This document shows, piece by piece, positions 16,106 to 23,932 of a DNA stretch of 64,000 nt. A program made the translations under genes and the position numbers. Every line of letters begins with the position of its first letter. Position 1 is the first letter of the stretch. Origin of the DNA: Afipia birgiae 34632 (GTDB lineage Bacteria; Pseudomonadota; Alphaproteobacteria; Rhizobiales; Xanthobacteraceae); assembly GCF_000308295.2 (NCBI RefSeq), contig NZ_HG326654.1:139529-203528 (forward strand). Direction: 5' to 3'. The notes beneath the pieces are model-generated. The model was given only the letters and a program-made list of their open reading frames with translations. It did not search any database and was not told the origin of the DNA.

Positions 16106-17014
16106 TCAGGCCGCCGGATCGTTGACGGCTTCCTTGATGACCTTGTCGAGCGCCGGACCCTGCATGCGTCCGATGTCGTCCTGATATTTCAGCAGCGCGC
16201 CGAGCGTATCGCCAACCACCTGCGGCGTCAGCGAGCGTGCATCGAGTTCGGTCAACGCGGTCGCCCAGTCGATGGTCTCGGCGACGCCGGGCACCTTAAA
16301 CAGATCCTGCTCGCGCAGCGCCTGCACGAAACCGACCACCTGCTCCGACAGCTTCGCGCCGATGTTCGGCACGCGCGACTTGACGATGGCCAGTTCGCGC
16401 TCGGCGGAAGGATAATCGACCCAGTGATAGAGGCAGCGGCGCTTGAGGGCGTCGTGGATTTCACGAGTGCGGTTTGATGTGACGATAACGATCGGCGGCT
16501 GCGGCGCTTTCACCGTGCCGTATTCCGGAATCGTGACCTGGAAGTCGCTGAGGATTTCCAGCAGGTAGGCCTCGAAGGCTTCGTCTGCGCGGTCGAGTTC
16601 GTCGATCAGCAGCACCGGCGGCCCAGCGACATCCGGCTCCAAGGCCTGAAGCAGCGGCCGCTTGATCAGGTACTTTTCCGCGAACACGTCCGCGGACAAC
16701 TGCTCGCGGTCGGTTTCGCCGCTGGCTTCCGCCAGACGAATGGCGATCATCTGCGCGGCGCTGTTCCACTCGTAGACTGCGGACGCAACGTCGAGACCTT
16801 CATAACACTGCAAGCGGATCAGTTTGCGCCCGAGAGCAGCACTGAGAACCTTTGCGATCTCGGTTTTGCCGACGCCGGCCTCGCCTTCAAGAAAAAGCGG
16901 ACGACCCATCTTGAGGGACAGATAGACCACCGTCGCGAGCGAACGCTCCGCGAGATAACCACGGCTGGTGAGCAGATCAAGCGTTGCATCGACGGACGCC
17001 GGGATCTTACTCAT
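16106..17014 (-). CDS. coxD: CoxD-like MoxR-family AAA+ ATPase
   Basis: A 302-residue AAA+ ATPase. Walker A is LFLEGEAGVGKTEIAKVL (about 40-57), Walker B is PVLLIDELDRADEAFEA, and sensor 1 is VIVTSNRTREIHDALKRR. MoxR ATPases act as chaperones; CoxD is needed to sulfurate and reconstitute the Cu-S-Mo centre of CO dehydrogenase. I chose ATG 17014 (MSKIPASVD) because the 20 residues before it are not conserved. It lies 19 bp after coxM and directly before coxE, the usual CoxD-CoxE pairing. Confidence 0.9.
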   Translation of the reverse strand: MSKIPASVDATLDLLTSRGYLAERSLATVVYLSLKMGRPLFLEGEAGVGKTEIAKVLSAALGRKLIRLQCYEGLDVASAVYEWNSAAQMIAIRLAEASGETDREQLSADVFAEKYLIKRPLLQALEPDVAGPPVLLIDELDRADEAFEAYLLEILSDFQVTIPEYGTVKAPQPPIVIVTSNRTREIHDALKRRCLYHWVDYPSAERELAIVKSRVPNIGAKLSEQVVGFVQALREQDLFKVPGVAETIDWATALTELDARSLTPQVVGDTLGALLKYQDDIGRMQGPALDKVIKEAVNDPAA

Positions 17015-17033
17015 GCTGGGATGGACTCCAAAT

Positions 17034-17840
17034 TCAGCTCTTCGCGGTCGCGGCTTCCACAGCGCGGCGCGCAAGCACGCCGATCAGATGCGCACGATAC
17101 TCGGCACTGCCGTGAATGTCGCTGTTGAGGCCGTCGGCAGACACCGTCAACCCGTCAAGTGACTTCGGTGAGAACCGCTTCTTCAGCGCTTCTTCGAACT
17201 CGGTGACGCGAAACACACCATCACCGCCCGCGCCTGTCACTGCAACGCGCACATCCGACGGACGCCGCGCGACGAACACGCCGACCAGCGCGTAACGCGA
17301 AGCCTGATTACGGAATTTCTGATACGCGGCCTTCTTCGGTAGCGGAAACATCACGCGGGTGATGATCTCGTCGGGCTCAAGCGCGGTGGTGAACAGGCCC
17401 TGGAAAAATTCCTCCGGCTTCAGCCGGCGCTTGTTGGTGACAACGGTTGCACCCAGCGCCGTGACCGCTGCCGGATAATCCGCCGTCGGGTCATTGTTGG
17501 CGAGCGAGCCGCCGATGGTGCCCTTGTGGCGAACGGCTGGATCGCCGATCAGGCCTGCAAGCTCCGCAAGCGCGGGGATTGCTTCACCGACGACGGCCGA
17601 ATTGGCGACTTCGGCGTGGGTCGCGGTCGCGCCGATCACCAGATTGCGGCCCTTCATCTCGATGCCGTTGAGGCCTTGGATATGGCTGAGATCGACCAGA
17701 TGCGGCGGGCTGGCAAGCCGCTGCTTCATCACCGGCACCAGCGTATGGCCGCCGGCGATCAGTTTTGCGTCTTCATTCTTGACGAGAAGATTGGCGGCCT
17801 GCCGCACAGTCCCCGGACGATGATACTTGAAGTCGTACAT
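17034..17840 (-). CDS. coxM: CoxM-like FAD-binding subunit
   Basis: A 268-residue medium subunit of the molybdenum hydroxylase family. MYDFKYHRPGTVRQAANLL opens the domain; AGGHTLVPVMK (about 32-42) and TIGGSLANNDPTADYPAA (about 105-122) are the two FAD-binding motifs, and the C-terminal CO_deh_flav_C domain follows. It would take electrons from the Fe-S subunit. Only 26 bp separate it from coxS upstream: in form II clusters of this family the large catalytic subunit gene coxL normally lies between these two, and here it is missing. Confidence 0.9.
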   Translation of the reverse strand: MYDFKYHRPGTVRQAANLLVKNEDAKLIAGGHTLVPVMKQRLASPPHLVDLSHIQGLNGIEMKGRNLVIGATATHAEVANSAVVGEAIPALAELAGLIGDPAVRHKGTIGGSLANNDPTADYPAAVTALGATVVTNKRRLKPEEFFQGLFTTALEPDEIITRVMFPLPKKAAYQKFRNQASRYALVGVFVARRPSDVRVAVTGAGGDGVFRVTEFEEALKKRFSPKSLDGLTVSADGLNSDIHGSAEYRAHLIGVLARRAVEAATAKS

Positions 17841-17866
17841 GAGCTGTCCTTCGGGAAAGTCGTCAA

Positions 17867-18352
17867 TTACGCAAGATCGGATTTGGCCATCGCCTTGGCG
17901 CCGGCCGCAATCGACAGCACGATGTTCTGATAACCCGTGCAGCGGCACAGATTGCCTTCAAGCTCCTCGCGGATGACATGATCACTGAGGTCATGGCCCT
18001 TGCGATGGACGAGATCGACCGCGGTCATGATCATGCCGGGGGTACAGAAGCCGCACTGCAGACCATGATGTTCGCGGAAGGCCTCCTGCATCGGATGCAG
18101 CGGTGCCCCATCGGCAGCAAGGCCCTCAATGGTTGTCACACTATGACCATCCGCCATCACTGCCAGAGTGGTACAGGACTTCACAGCCTTGCCGTCGAGA
18201 TGGACCACACAGGCCCCACACTGCGATGTGTCGCAGCCGACATGGGTCCCGGTCAGACGAAGATGCTCGCGCAAGAACTGGACGAGCAGCGTGCGCGAAT
18301 CGACCTTGCCCATCACAGGATTGCCGTTCACGATCAGTGAAATCTTGGCCAT
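17867..18352 (-). CDS. coxS: CoxS-like [2Fe-2S] subunit
   Basis: A 161-residue iron-sulfur subunit. The N-terminal plant-type cluster is bound by [14 protein letters not shown] and a later SCTT; the C-terminal cluster by [10 protein letters not shown] and CRCTGYQNI. All eight expected cysteines are present, so it looks functional. ATG 18352 begins [10 protein letters not shown], the normal family start. It lies between coxG (215 bp upstream) and coxM (26 bp downstream), with no coxL in the cluster. Confidence 0.92.
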   Translation of the reverse strand: MAKISLIVNGNPVMGKVDSRTLLVQFLREHLRLTGTHVGCDTSQCGACVVHLDGKAVKSCTTLAVMADGHSVTTIEGLAADGAPLHPMQEAFREHHGLQCGFCTPGMIMTAVDLVHRKGHDLSDHVIREELEGNLCRCTGYQNIVLSIAAGAKAMAKSDLA

Positions 18353-18567
18353 CAACACTCTCTTGTTTTCGGCTTGGCGCCCAGATTCGTGGACATAACC
18401 TCTGGGACTCAAGTTCCGCACGCACCGTGCGTGGCGCGGTGCAAAACGCGTTTAAAATGGTTCCAAATTCATAATATGGGCCATTGCGGCAATGAGCAAC
18501 CTCACCGCGCACCGCTCCCGGACGAGAAGGCTTGATTTATGCGGGGAGCTGATATGCCCAAACGGCC

Positions 18568-19017
18568 TCAGGCCGCCTTCACCGCGTCTGCGAATTTCGC
18601 GAAGAATTCATCGGCCAGCTTCTTGGCCGCGCCGTTGATCAGCCGCTGACCAAGCTGCGCCAGCTTTCCACCGATCTGGGCCTCGACATTATAGCTCAGC
18701 AGTGTGCCGCCATCCTTTTCGGCGAGCGCCACCGTCGCCCCGCCCTTGGCGAATCCGGCGACGCCGCCTTCGCCTTCGCCGGAGATCTTGTAGCTGTTCG
18801 GCGGATCGAAATCGCTCAGGGTGACCTTGCCCTTGAACCGAGCGGACACCGGTCCAACCTTCATCTTGGCGACGGCCTGAAACTGGTTGTCTCCGACCCG
18901 CTCCAATTCCTCGCAACCCGGAATGCAGGCCTTCAGAACAGCCGGATCGTTGAGTTTTTCCCATACCACTTCACGAGAAGCAGGAAGCTGCACCTCACCC
19001 GTCATCGTCATTGCCAT
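18568..19017 (-). CDS. coxG: CoxG-like SRPBCC protein
   Basis: A 149-residue START/SRPBCC-fold protein with MTGEVQLPASREVVWEKLNDP, KACIPGCEELERV and FKGKVTLSDFDPP, matching CoxG (carbon monoxide dehydrogenase subunit G). CoxG is thought to anchor the enzyme at the membrane. ATG 19017 has AAGGAG seven bases upstream; the TTG at 19023 would place that signal too close. It is the first gene of the leftward cox cluster. Confidence 0.88.
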   Translation of the reverse strand: MAMTMTGEVQLPASREVVWEKLNDPAVLKACIPGCEELERVGDNQFQAVAKMKVGPVSARFKGKVTLSDFDPPNSYKISGEGEGGVAGFAKGGATVALAEKDGGTLLSYNVEAQIGGKLAQLGQRLINGAAKKLADEFFAKFADAVKAA

Positions 19018-19221
19018 GTGCAAGCTCCTTCATTCGATAGCCGCATCCCGCGGCCCTGCCGATCTCAGTTAGGATACAGCGCTCACAAAAGAAAGGGGAA
19101 CGTTCGGGAACGAGCGATGCAAAAACATCAAACAGCAAGCCCCGCGCCGTGTTGCAGTGCTTTCACTGAAGGGTATCGCGCTATTGGCATGCGTCGGAGC
19201 CTTGGATAGGGTCCGCGCATC

Positions 19222-20577
19222 ATGAGTTCATCCCTGCCTCCCTTGCTCGCGCCTTTGCTGTCGAGCGCCGCCATGCGCACTGTGTGCGACGATGAAGTAT
19301 ATCTCCAGCATATGCTGGACTTTGAGCATGCCCTTGCGCGCGCTGAAGCGGCGGTCGGCATCATTCCAGCCAGCGCCGTCGTCAGCATCGCGAAAGCCTG
19401 CCATGCCGAATCGTTCGACCGCGCGGCGCTTGCCGAGGCGGCGGTACACGCCGGAAATCTCGCAATTCCGCTGGTAAAAATGCTGACCGTGAAGGTCGCC
19501 AGTGCCGATCCTTCCGCCGCGCGCTATGTGCACTGGGGCGCGACCAGCCAGGACGTGATCGACACCGCCACAATGCTGGGCCTGCGCGCCGCCATCAACG
19601 CGCTGATCACGGACCTCGACCGCGCCATCACAGGTTTTGCCCGGATGGCTATCCAGTACCGCGAGACAGCGGTGGTCGCGCGGACATGGTTGCAACACGC
19701 CCTTCCGATGCCATTCGGATTGAAACTGGCTGAGTACGCAGCTGCGCTGCATCGTTCACGGGGACGGCTGAAGCGGATGCGCCGCGACACCCTCGCCCTG
19801 CAGTTTGGCGGTGCGGCCGGAACGCTCGCGGCCTTGGGCGGCAACGGCCTCAAGGTCGCTGAACAACTTGCAAACGAATTGTCGCTGCCGCTGCCGGATG
19901 CGCCGTGGCACACGCATCGCGACCGAATCGCGGATGTGGCGACAGCCCTGGCCATTCTTACAGGCACCTGCGGCAAAATCGCCCGCGACGTGTCGCTGAT
20001 GATGCAGACCGACGTCGCGGAAGCCTTCGAACCTGCGGGCGAAGGCCGCGGCGGCTCTTCGACGATGCCGCACAAGCGCAATCCTGTGGCGGCGGCAAGA
20101 GCGCTGGCGGCGGCGACAATGGCGCCGAATCTTGCGGCGACGATTCTCGCTGCTCAGGTTCAGGATCATGAACGCAGCGCCGGCCCCTGGCATGCCGAAT
20201 GGCCGACATTGCCGACGCTGCAACTGGTGACGTCGGGGGCGCTCTCCGCCATCGCCGAGATCGCTGAAGGACTCGAAGTCGATGCCGCACGCATGCGCGC
20301 CAATCTCGACATGACCCAGGGCCTCGTCATGGCCGAGGCCGTGTCGATGGCGCTGGCGGAGAAGGTCGGCAAAGGCGAAGCCCATCACATCGTCGAGGCC
20401 GCGAGCCGCAGAGCTATCGAAACCCGTCAGCATCTGCGCAGCGTTCTCGCGGACGACACGCGCGTCACCACCCACATCGATACCGGCACTCTCGAAAGCC
20501 TGTTCGACCCGATGGCCTATCAGGGCGTCGCGCAAACGCTGATCGACCGGCTGCTCGCTTCGCTGGACAGCGAATAA
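19222..20577 (+). CDS. pcaB: 3-carboxy-cis,cis-muconate cycloisomerase
   Basis: A 451-residue member of the fumarase/aspartase superfamily. The signature GRGGSSTMPHKRNP carries the catalytic-loop Ser, and VHWGATSQDVIDTA plus TWLQHALPMPFGLK are the other conserved regions. The sequence is closer to PcaB than to adenylosuccinate lyase, and the next two genes are pcaD and pcaC, which settles the role: it cycloisomerises 3-carboxymuconate to 4-carboxymuconolactone in the protocatechuate branch of the beta-ketoadipate pathway. pcaD starts 27 bp downstream. No pcaHG or pcaQ is adjacent. Confidence 0.92.
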   Translation: MSSSLPPLLAPLLSSAAMRTVCDDEVYLQHMLDFEHALARAEAAVGIIPASAVVSIAKACHAESFDRAALAEAAVHAGNLAIPLVKMLTVKVASADPSAARYVHWGATSQDVIDTATMLGLRAAINALITDLDRAITGFARMAIQYRETAVVARTWLQHALPMPFGLKLAEYAAALHRSRGRLKRMRRDTLALQFGGAAGTLAALGGNGLKVAEQLANELSLPLPDAPWHTHRDRIADVATALAILTGTCGKIARDVSLMMQTDVAEAFEPAGEGRGGSSTMPHKRNPVAAARALAAATMAPNLAATILAAQVQDHERSAGPWHAEWPTLPTLQLVTSGALSAIAEIAEGLEVDAARMRANLDMTQGLVMAEAVSMALAEKVGKGEAHHIVEAASRRAIETRQHLRSVLADDTRVTTHIDTGTLESLFDPMAYQGVAQTLIDRLLASLDSE

Positions 20578-20604
20578 ACAACAAGAAGTCACGGAGAATT
20601 TAAC

Positions 20605-21387
20605 ATGCCTATGATCGACGCCGACGGATGCCTGCTCAATGTCTCGGTGGAAGGGCGCGACGGCGGACCGACGATCATGCTGTCGAATTCGCTCGGCGCG
20701 ACCATGCAGATGTGGGAGCCGCAAATGGCGGCGCTGACGAAGCTCTATCGTGTCGTCCGTTATGACCGCCGCGGCCACGGCAAATCCGGTGTTCCGGCCG
20801 GTCCTTACTCGATGGAGCGTTTCGGCAAGGACGTGCTGGCGATCCTCGACGACCTCAACATTGAGAGAGTGCACTGGTGCGGGTTATCGATGGGCGGCAT
20901 GGTCGGCCAGTGGCTGGGAGCGAACGCGCCGGAGCGCATCGACAGGATGATCCTCGCCAATACGTCCTGCTATTATCCCGATCCCACCAACTGGCTGAAC
21001 CGCATCAAGGCTGTCAGCGATGGCGGCATCGCGGCAATCGCCGACGCCGTGATCGCAGCTTGGCTGACCGAGGATTACCGTGAACGCGAGCCGGAGATTA
21101 CCGCGCGCATGAAGGCGATGCTGATGGCCACGCCCGTGCAGGGCTATGCCGCCTGCTGCGAGGCCCTGAGCCGGCTCGATCAACGCGACTTGCTTCCGCG
21201 TATCAATGCGCCGACGCTGGTGATCGCGGGCCGCCACGATATGGCGACGCCGGTTGAAGCCAGCGTCTTTATCCGCAGCCACATCCCGAATGCGAGCATG
21301 ACCCTGCTCGATGCGGCTCATATCTCCAACATCGAGCAATCGCACAACTTCACCGAAGCCGTGGTGGGCTTCCTGACACAGCGGTGA
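20605..21387 (+). CDS. pcaD: 3-oxoadipate enol-lactonase
   Basis: A 260-residue alpha/beta hydrolase. The oxyanion region is MLSNSLGATMQMWEPQM, the nucleophile elbow is CGLSMGGMVGQWLG (Ser about 94), the acid is in VIAGRHDMATPVE and the catalytic His in AAHISNIEQ. It hydrolyses beta-ketoadipate enol-lactone to beta-ketoadipate. It sits between pcaB and pcaC in a tight operon (gaps of 27 and 9 bp). A cacggagaattta leader provides the ribosome-binding site. Confidence 0.93.
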   Translation: MPMIDADGCLLNVSVEGRDGGPTIMLSNSLGATMQMWEPQMAALTKLYRVVRYDRRGHGKSGVPAGPYSMERFGKDVLAILDDLNIERVHWCGLSMGGMVGQWLGANAPERIDRMILANTSCYYPDPTNWLNRIKAVSDGGIAAIADAVIAAWLTEDYREREPEITARMKAMLMATPVQGYAACCEALSRLDQRDLLPRINAPTLVIAGRHDMATPVEASVFIRSHIPNASMTLLDAAHISNIEQSHNFTEAVVGFLTQR

Positions 21388-21396
21388 GAGCATCTC

Positions 21397-21792
21397 ATGG
21401 ACGACGATCAACGCCGCGATCAGGGAACAGCCCAACGCCGCAAGGTGCTCGGCAACGCATGGGTCGACAAGTCTGCGGCGGGAAAGAATTCATTCAACGC
21501 AGACTTTCTCGACCTCATCACGCGCTATGCATGGGGCGAGATCTGGACACGACCGCATTTCGACGAGCGCACACGCCGCGTCCTTGTGATCGGCACCATG
21601 GTGGCGCTCGGGCAATGGGATGAATTTCGCCTGCATGTCCGCGCGGCCTTGAGCGAAGGCGGCTTCACGCCGGACGACATCAAGGAAATCCTGCTGCAGC
21701 AGGCAATCTATTGCGGCGTCCCCGCAGCCAATCATGCGGTCAAGGAAGCCGCCGGCGTGGTTCAGGAATTGGGGCTGCTCGACAAGCCGTGA
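21397..21792 (+). CDS. pcaC: 4-carboxymuconolactone decarboxylase
   Basis: A 131-residue CMD-family protein, near the usual length of stand-alone PcaC. RRKVLGNAWVDKSAAGKNSFN, TRYAWGEIWTRPHFDERTRRV and YCGVPAANHAVKEA are the family blocks; the last holds the active-site Cys/His-type residues of the CMD fold. It decarboxylates 4-carboxymuconolactone to the enol-lactone used by PcaD. It is the last gene of the pcaBDC operon, and its final 31 bp overlap the convergent membrane-protein gene. Confidence 0.93.
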   Translation: MDDDQRRDQGTAQRRKVLGNAWVDKSAAGKNSFNADFLDLITRYAWGEIWTRPHFDERTRRVLVIGTMVALGQWDEFRLHVRAALSEGGFTPDDIKEILLQQAIYCGVPAANHAVKEAAGVVQELGLLDKP

Positions 21793-22322
21793 TGCGGCGC
21801 GACCGACTCTACCGCTTCCGCTTCGGTTTTGTGCTCCACAGCAGGGTCAGTGTCGATGATCAGCAGGATCGCGGCGCCGATCAGCAGCAACGCTTCGCTG
21901 GCATGAAGGCGCAGCGCTGCCAGTTCGCCGACCTTTGAGGCGGCGATCAGGCACGCCATGCTGATGAACGCGCCAACTCCCAACGCGAAGGCCAGCGCCT
22001 CATCGGCACCGCCCTTGTTGCGGATCGCCGCGCGGATCACCAGCAGCAGAAACACGAAGAAGAACGCGGCGACTATCACTTTGGAAAGCGCGAGCAGCCA
22101 TGCGACGCGGATGGTTCCCATTGCCGGGAGAGTCATAAAATCGCTGACATACATCGCAGCGGCGATATTGGAGCGGTCGTAGAATCCGCGGATCGGCGAG
22201 ACCCAGATCTTCATCGCCGAAATGGTCCATGACGGGATGAAGTAACACGCCAGAAGCACGCCGTTGAACGTGCTGATCCGCCAATCCTTCGCCATGCCGC
22301 CTGCCCCTGACTTGAGGAACAT
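21762..22322 (-). CDS. Conserved four-helix membrane protein, unknown function
   Basis: A 186-residue membrane protein with hydrophobic segments near residues 20-40, 70-110 and 120-165. The first region, KDWRISTFNGVLLACYFIPSW, and the IRVAWLLALSKVIVAAFFFVF helix resemble a hypothetical family I recall from Bradyrhizobium-type genomes. ATG 22322 (MFLKSGAGG) is my choice; ATG 22295 (MAKDWRIS) is possible. The end runs 31 bp into the convergent pcaC gene. No function can be assigned. Confidence 0.65.
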   Translation of the reverse strand: MFLKSGAGGMAKDWRISTFNGVLLACYFIPSWTISAMKIWVSPIRGFYDRSNIAAAMYVSDFMTLPAMGTIRVAWLLALSKVIVAAFFFVFLLLVIRAAIRNKGGADEALAFALGVGAFISMACLIAASKVGELAALRLHASEALLLIGAAILLIIDTDPAVEHKTEAEAVESVAPHHGLSSSPNS

Positions 22323-22484
22323 GGCGTCCGAAACCAAGGCTTCGATGTCATGCTCCGGCCAAAGCCGCGCCGTCGGGCGCCGCATCGGCGGAGCTAACTC
22401 CGCTCAAACGCGAGCGGCAATTTAAACCCTTTTTTAACCTTAACGGCGCGGCGGGACCTGTGGACAACGGATAGGAACAATGGG

Positions 22485-22532
22485 CCCAAGAAAACACCCA
22501 AGAAAGCACCCGAGAAAAATACCAAGAAAAAT
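22485..22532. repeat. Four A-rich direct repeats of 11-13 bp
   Basis: Units cccaagaaaaca (22485), cccaagaaagca (22497), cccgagaaaaata (22509) and ccaagaaaaat (22522) follow without gaps, upstream of the membrane-protein gene that starts at 22322. Spacing is close to one helical turn. This could be a direct-repeat binding site or simple slippage; nothing else in the sequence decides it. Confidence 0.5.
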
Positions 22533-22549
22533 CCCGCCTTTCGGCGGGA
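22526..22549 (-). terminator. Rho-independent terminator of the 55-residue peptide gene
   Basis: Read on the minus strand, tcccgcc and ggcggga form a 7-bp GC stem with a gaaa loop (22532-22549), followed by a run of T (attttt). It lies about 55 bp after the stop of the small Gln/Pro-rich gene. Confidence 0.7.
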
Positions 22550-22603
22550 CTTTCCTTCATCTGTAGACCCGAGGCTCCCGAAACGGGAACCGGGATCAAT
22601 AAG

Positions 22604-22771
22604 CTAGTGTCCGCCCTTTTGGCTCTGCTGACCCTGCTGGCCGGGCTTGTGGCTGGGATCCTGCTGCTGCTGGCCAGGCTTCTGGCCGCCACCTTGCTGC
22701 TGACCTGGCTTCTGGCTCGGGTTCTGGCTCTGCTGGCCCGGGTTCTGGTTCGGATTGTTCTGGTTGCCCAT
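22604..22771 (-). CDS. Small Gln/Pro/Gly/Asn-rich hydrophilic peptide
   Basis: A 55-residue protein of very low complexity: MGNQNNPNQNPGQQ at the N-terminus, then repeats built on QKPGQQQ and PGQQ, ending QKGGH. It has no hydrophobic or structured segment and looks intrinsically disordered. It is real by signals: GGAGA lies 7 nt before the ATG, a terminator follows at 22526-22549, and an EcfG-like promoter lies 49 nt upstream. Such peptides are common general-stress proteins in rhizobia and methylobacteria; that role here is inference. The longer frame up to 23011 encodes unrelated sequence and was not used. Confidence 0.7.
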   Translation of the reverse strand: MGNQNNPNQNPGQQSQNPSQKPGQQQGGGQKPGQQQQDPSHKPGQQGQQSQKGGH

Positions 22772-22819
22772 GTTGGCATCTCCATTGTTGAGAACACGTA
22801 GCCAACCGCCCGCATCGCC

Positions 22820-22845
22820 ATCGGTTGCAAAGGAACTCCAGTTCC
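22820..22845 (-). promoter_or_regulatory. EcfG-like stress promoter for the 55-residue peptide gene
   Basis: On the minus strand GGAAC (22841-22845) is followed after 17 bases by CGAT (22820-22823). The rhizobial EcfG consensus is GGAAC-N16/17-CGTT, so the -35 is exact and the -10 matches 3 of 4. The -10 ends 49 nt before the ATG. Confidence 0.5.
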
Positions 22846-23009
22846 GGCGTGATCCTTTCGCGGCAGCGAAATGTTGGGTGGATGACGACGGAAGCTGCAC
22901 CCGGTACGGTTGCCGCCCCCTGTTCCCGCTGTTAGAAAATGGGACGACGCGACGATCCGGCTGCCGGAGCCTTCGACGTGTCGATCGCTTTGCTCGAACA
23001 CGGCAGCCC

Positions 23010-23924
23010 ATGGATTACTTCGCCCAGCAGCTCATCAACGGATTGGTGCTCGGCTCGATCTATGGCCTGATCGCGATCGGTTACACGATGGTGTACGGCA
23101 TCGTGGGCATGATCAATTTCGCCCACGGCGATATCTTCATGATCGGCGGCTTTATTGCCCTCATCACCTTCCTCATCCTTGTTTCGATCGGCCTCACCAC
23201 CGTTCCCGTCATCCTGCTTCTCGTGCTGCTGGTCGCAATGGCGATCACCGCGCTCTACGGCTGGACTGTCGAACGGATCGCCTATCGTCCGCTGCGGCAA
23301 TCGTTCCGCCTGGCGCCCATGCTGTCCGCCATCGGCATGTCGTTTGTCCTGACCAACTACGCGCAGGTGTCGCAGGGCGCGCGCGTCAAGCCGGTGCCCC
23401 CTGTCATCACCGGTGGTTACACGCTGTTCGAAAACGACGGCTTCGTGGTGCGGCTGTCAAACATCCAGATCATCGTCGTCATCACCACGATTATCCTTCT
23501 TGCGGTCTTCTCATGGCTGGTAGCGCGTACGCGGCTCGGCCGCGACATGCGCGCCTGCGAGCAGGACCAGACCATGGCCGCGCTGCTCGGCGTCGACGTC
23601 GACCGCACGATCTCCATGACATTCGTGATCGGCGCTGCGCTCGCGGCCGTCGCCGGCATGATGTACCTGCTCTACTACGGCGTGGTCGACTTCTTCATGG
23701 GCTTCGTCGCAGGCATCAAGGCGTTCACCGCCGCCGTACTGGGCGGCATCGGTTCCCTCCCGGGCGCGATGCTGGGCGGACTTCTGATCGGCCTGATCGA
23801 AACCTTCTGGTCCGCGTACTTCACATCCGAATACAAGGACGTGGCGGCGTTCTCGATTCTCATTGTCGTTCTTATCTTTCTTCCGACCGGCCTGCTCGGC
23901 CGTCCGGAAGTCGAAAAAGTCTGA
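23010..23924 (+). CDS. livH: Branched-chain amino acid ABC transporter permease LivH
   Basis: A 304-residue inner-membrane permease with about eight helices. MDYFAQQLINGLVLGSIYGL and YTMVYGIVGMINFAHGDIFMIGGF are the classic LivH opening; DQTMAALLGVDVDRTI holds the cytoplasmic coupling helix, and VLGGIGSLPGAMLGG is conserved near the end. The ATG at 23010 is the family start; upstream in-frame codons are not conserved. It is the first of five tightly packed genes (livHMGF and DUF6867). livM starts 8 bp downstream. Confidence 0.94.
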   Translation: MDYFAQQLINGLVLGSIYGLIAIGYTMVYGIVGMINFAHGDIFMIGGFIALITFLILVSIGLTTVPVILLLVLLVAMAITALYGWTVERIAYRPLRQSFRLAPMLSAIGMSFVLTNYAQVSQGARVKPVPPVITGGYTLFENDGFVVRLSNIQIIVVITTIILLAVFSWLVARTRLGRDMRACEQDQTMAALLGVDVDRTISMTFVIGAALAAVAGMMYLLYYGVVDFFMGFVAGIKAFTAAVLGGIGSLPGAMLGGLLIGLIETFWSAYFTSEYKDVAAFSILIVVLIFLPTGLLGRPEVEKV

Positions 23925-23932
23925 GAGGCAGC

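Noticed and set aside
21762-21792. Frameshift or assembly error at the pcaC/membrane protein overlap
   Set aside because: Both genes read cleanly to their stops; a 31-bp convergent overlap is normal in compact genomes.
22910-23932. Long N-terminal extension of livM
   Set aside because: It lies within livH in another frame and is Arg/His-rich; livM proper begins at GTG 23933.
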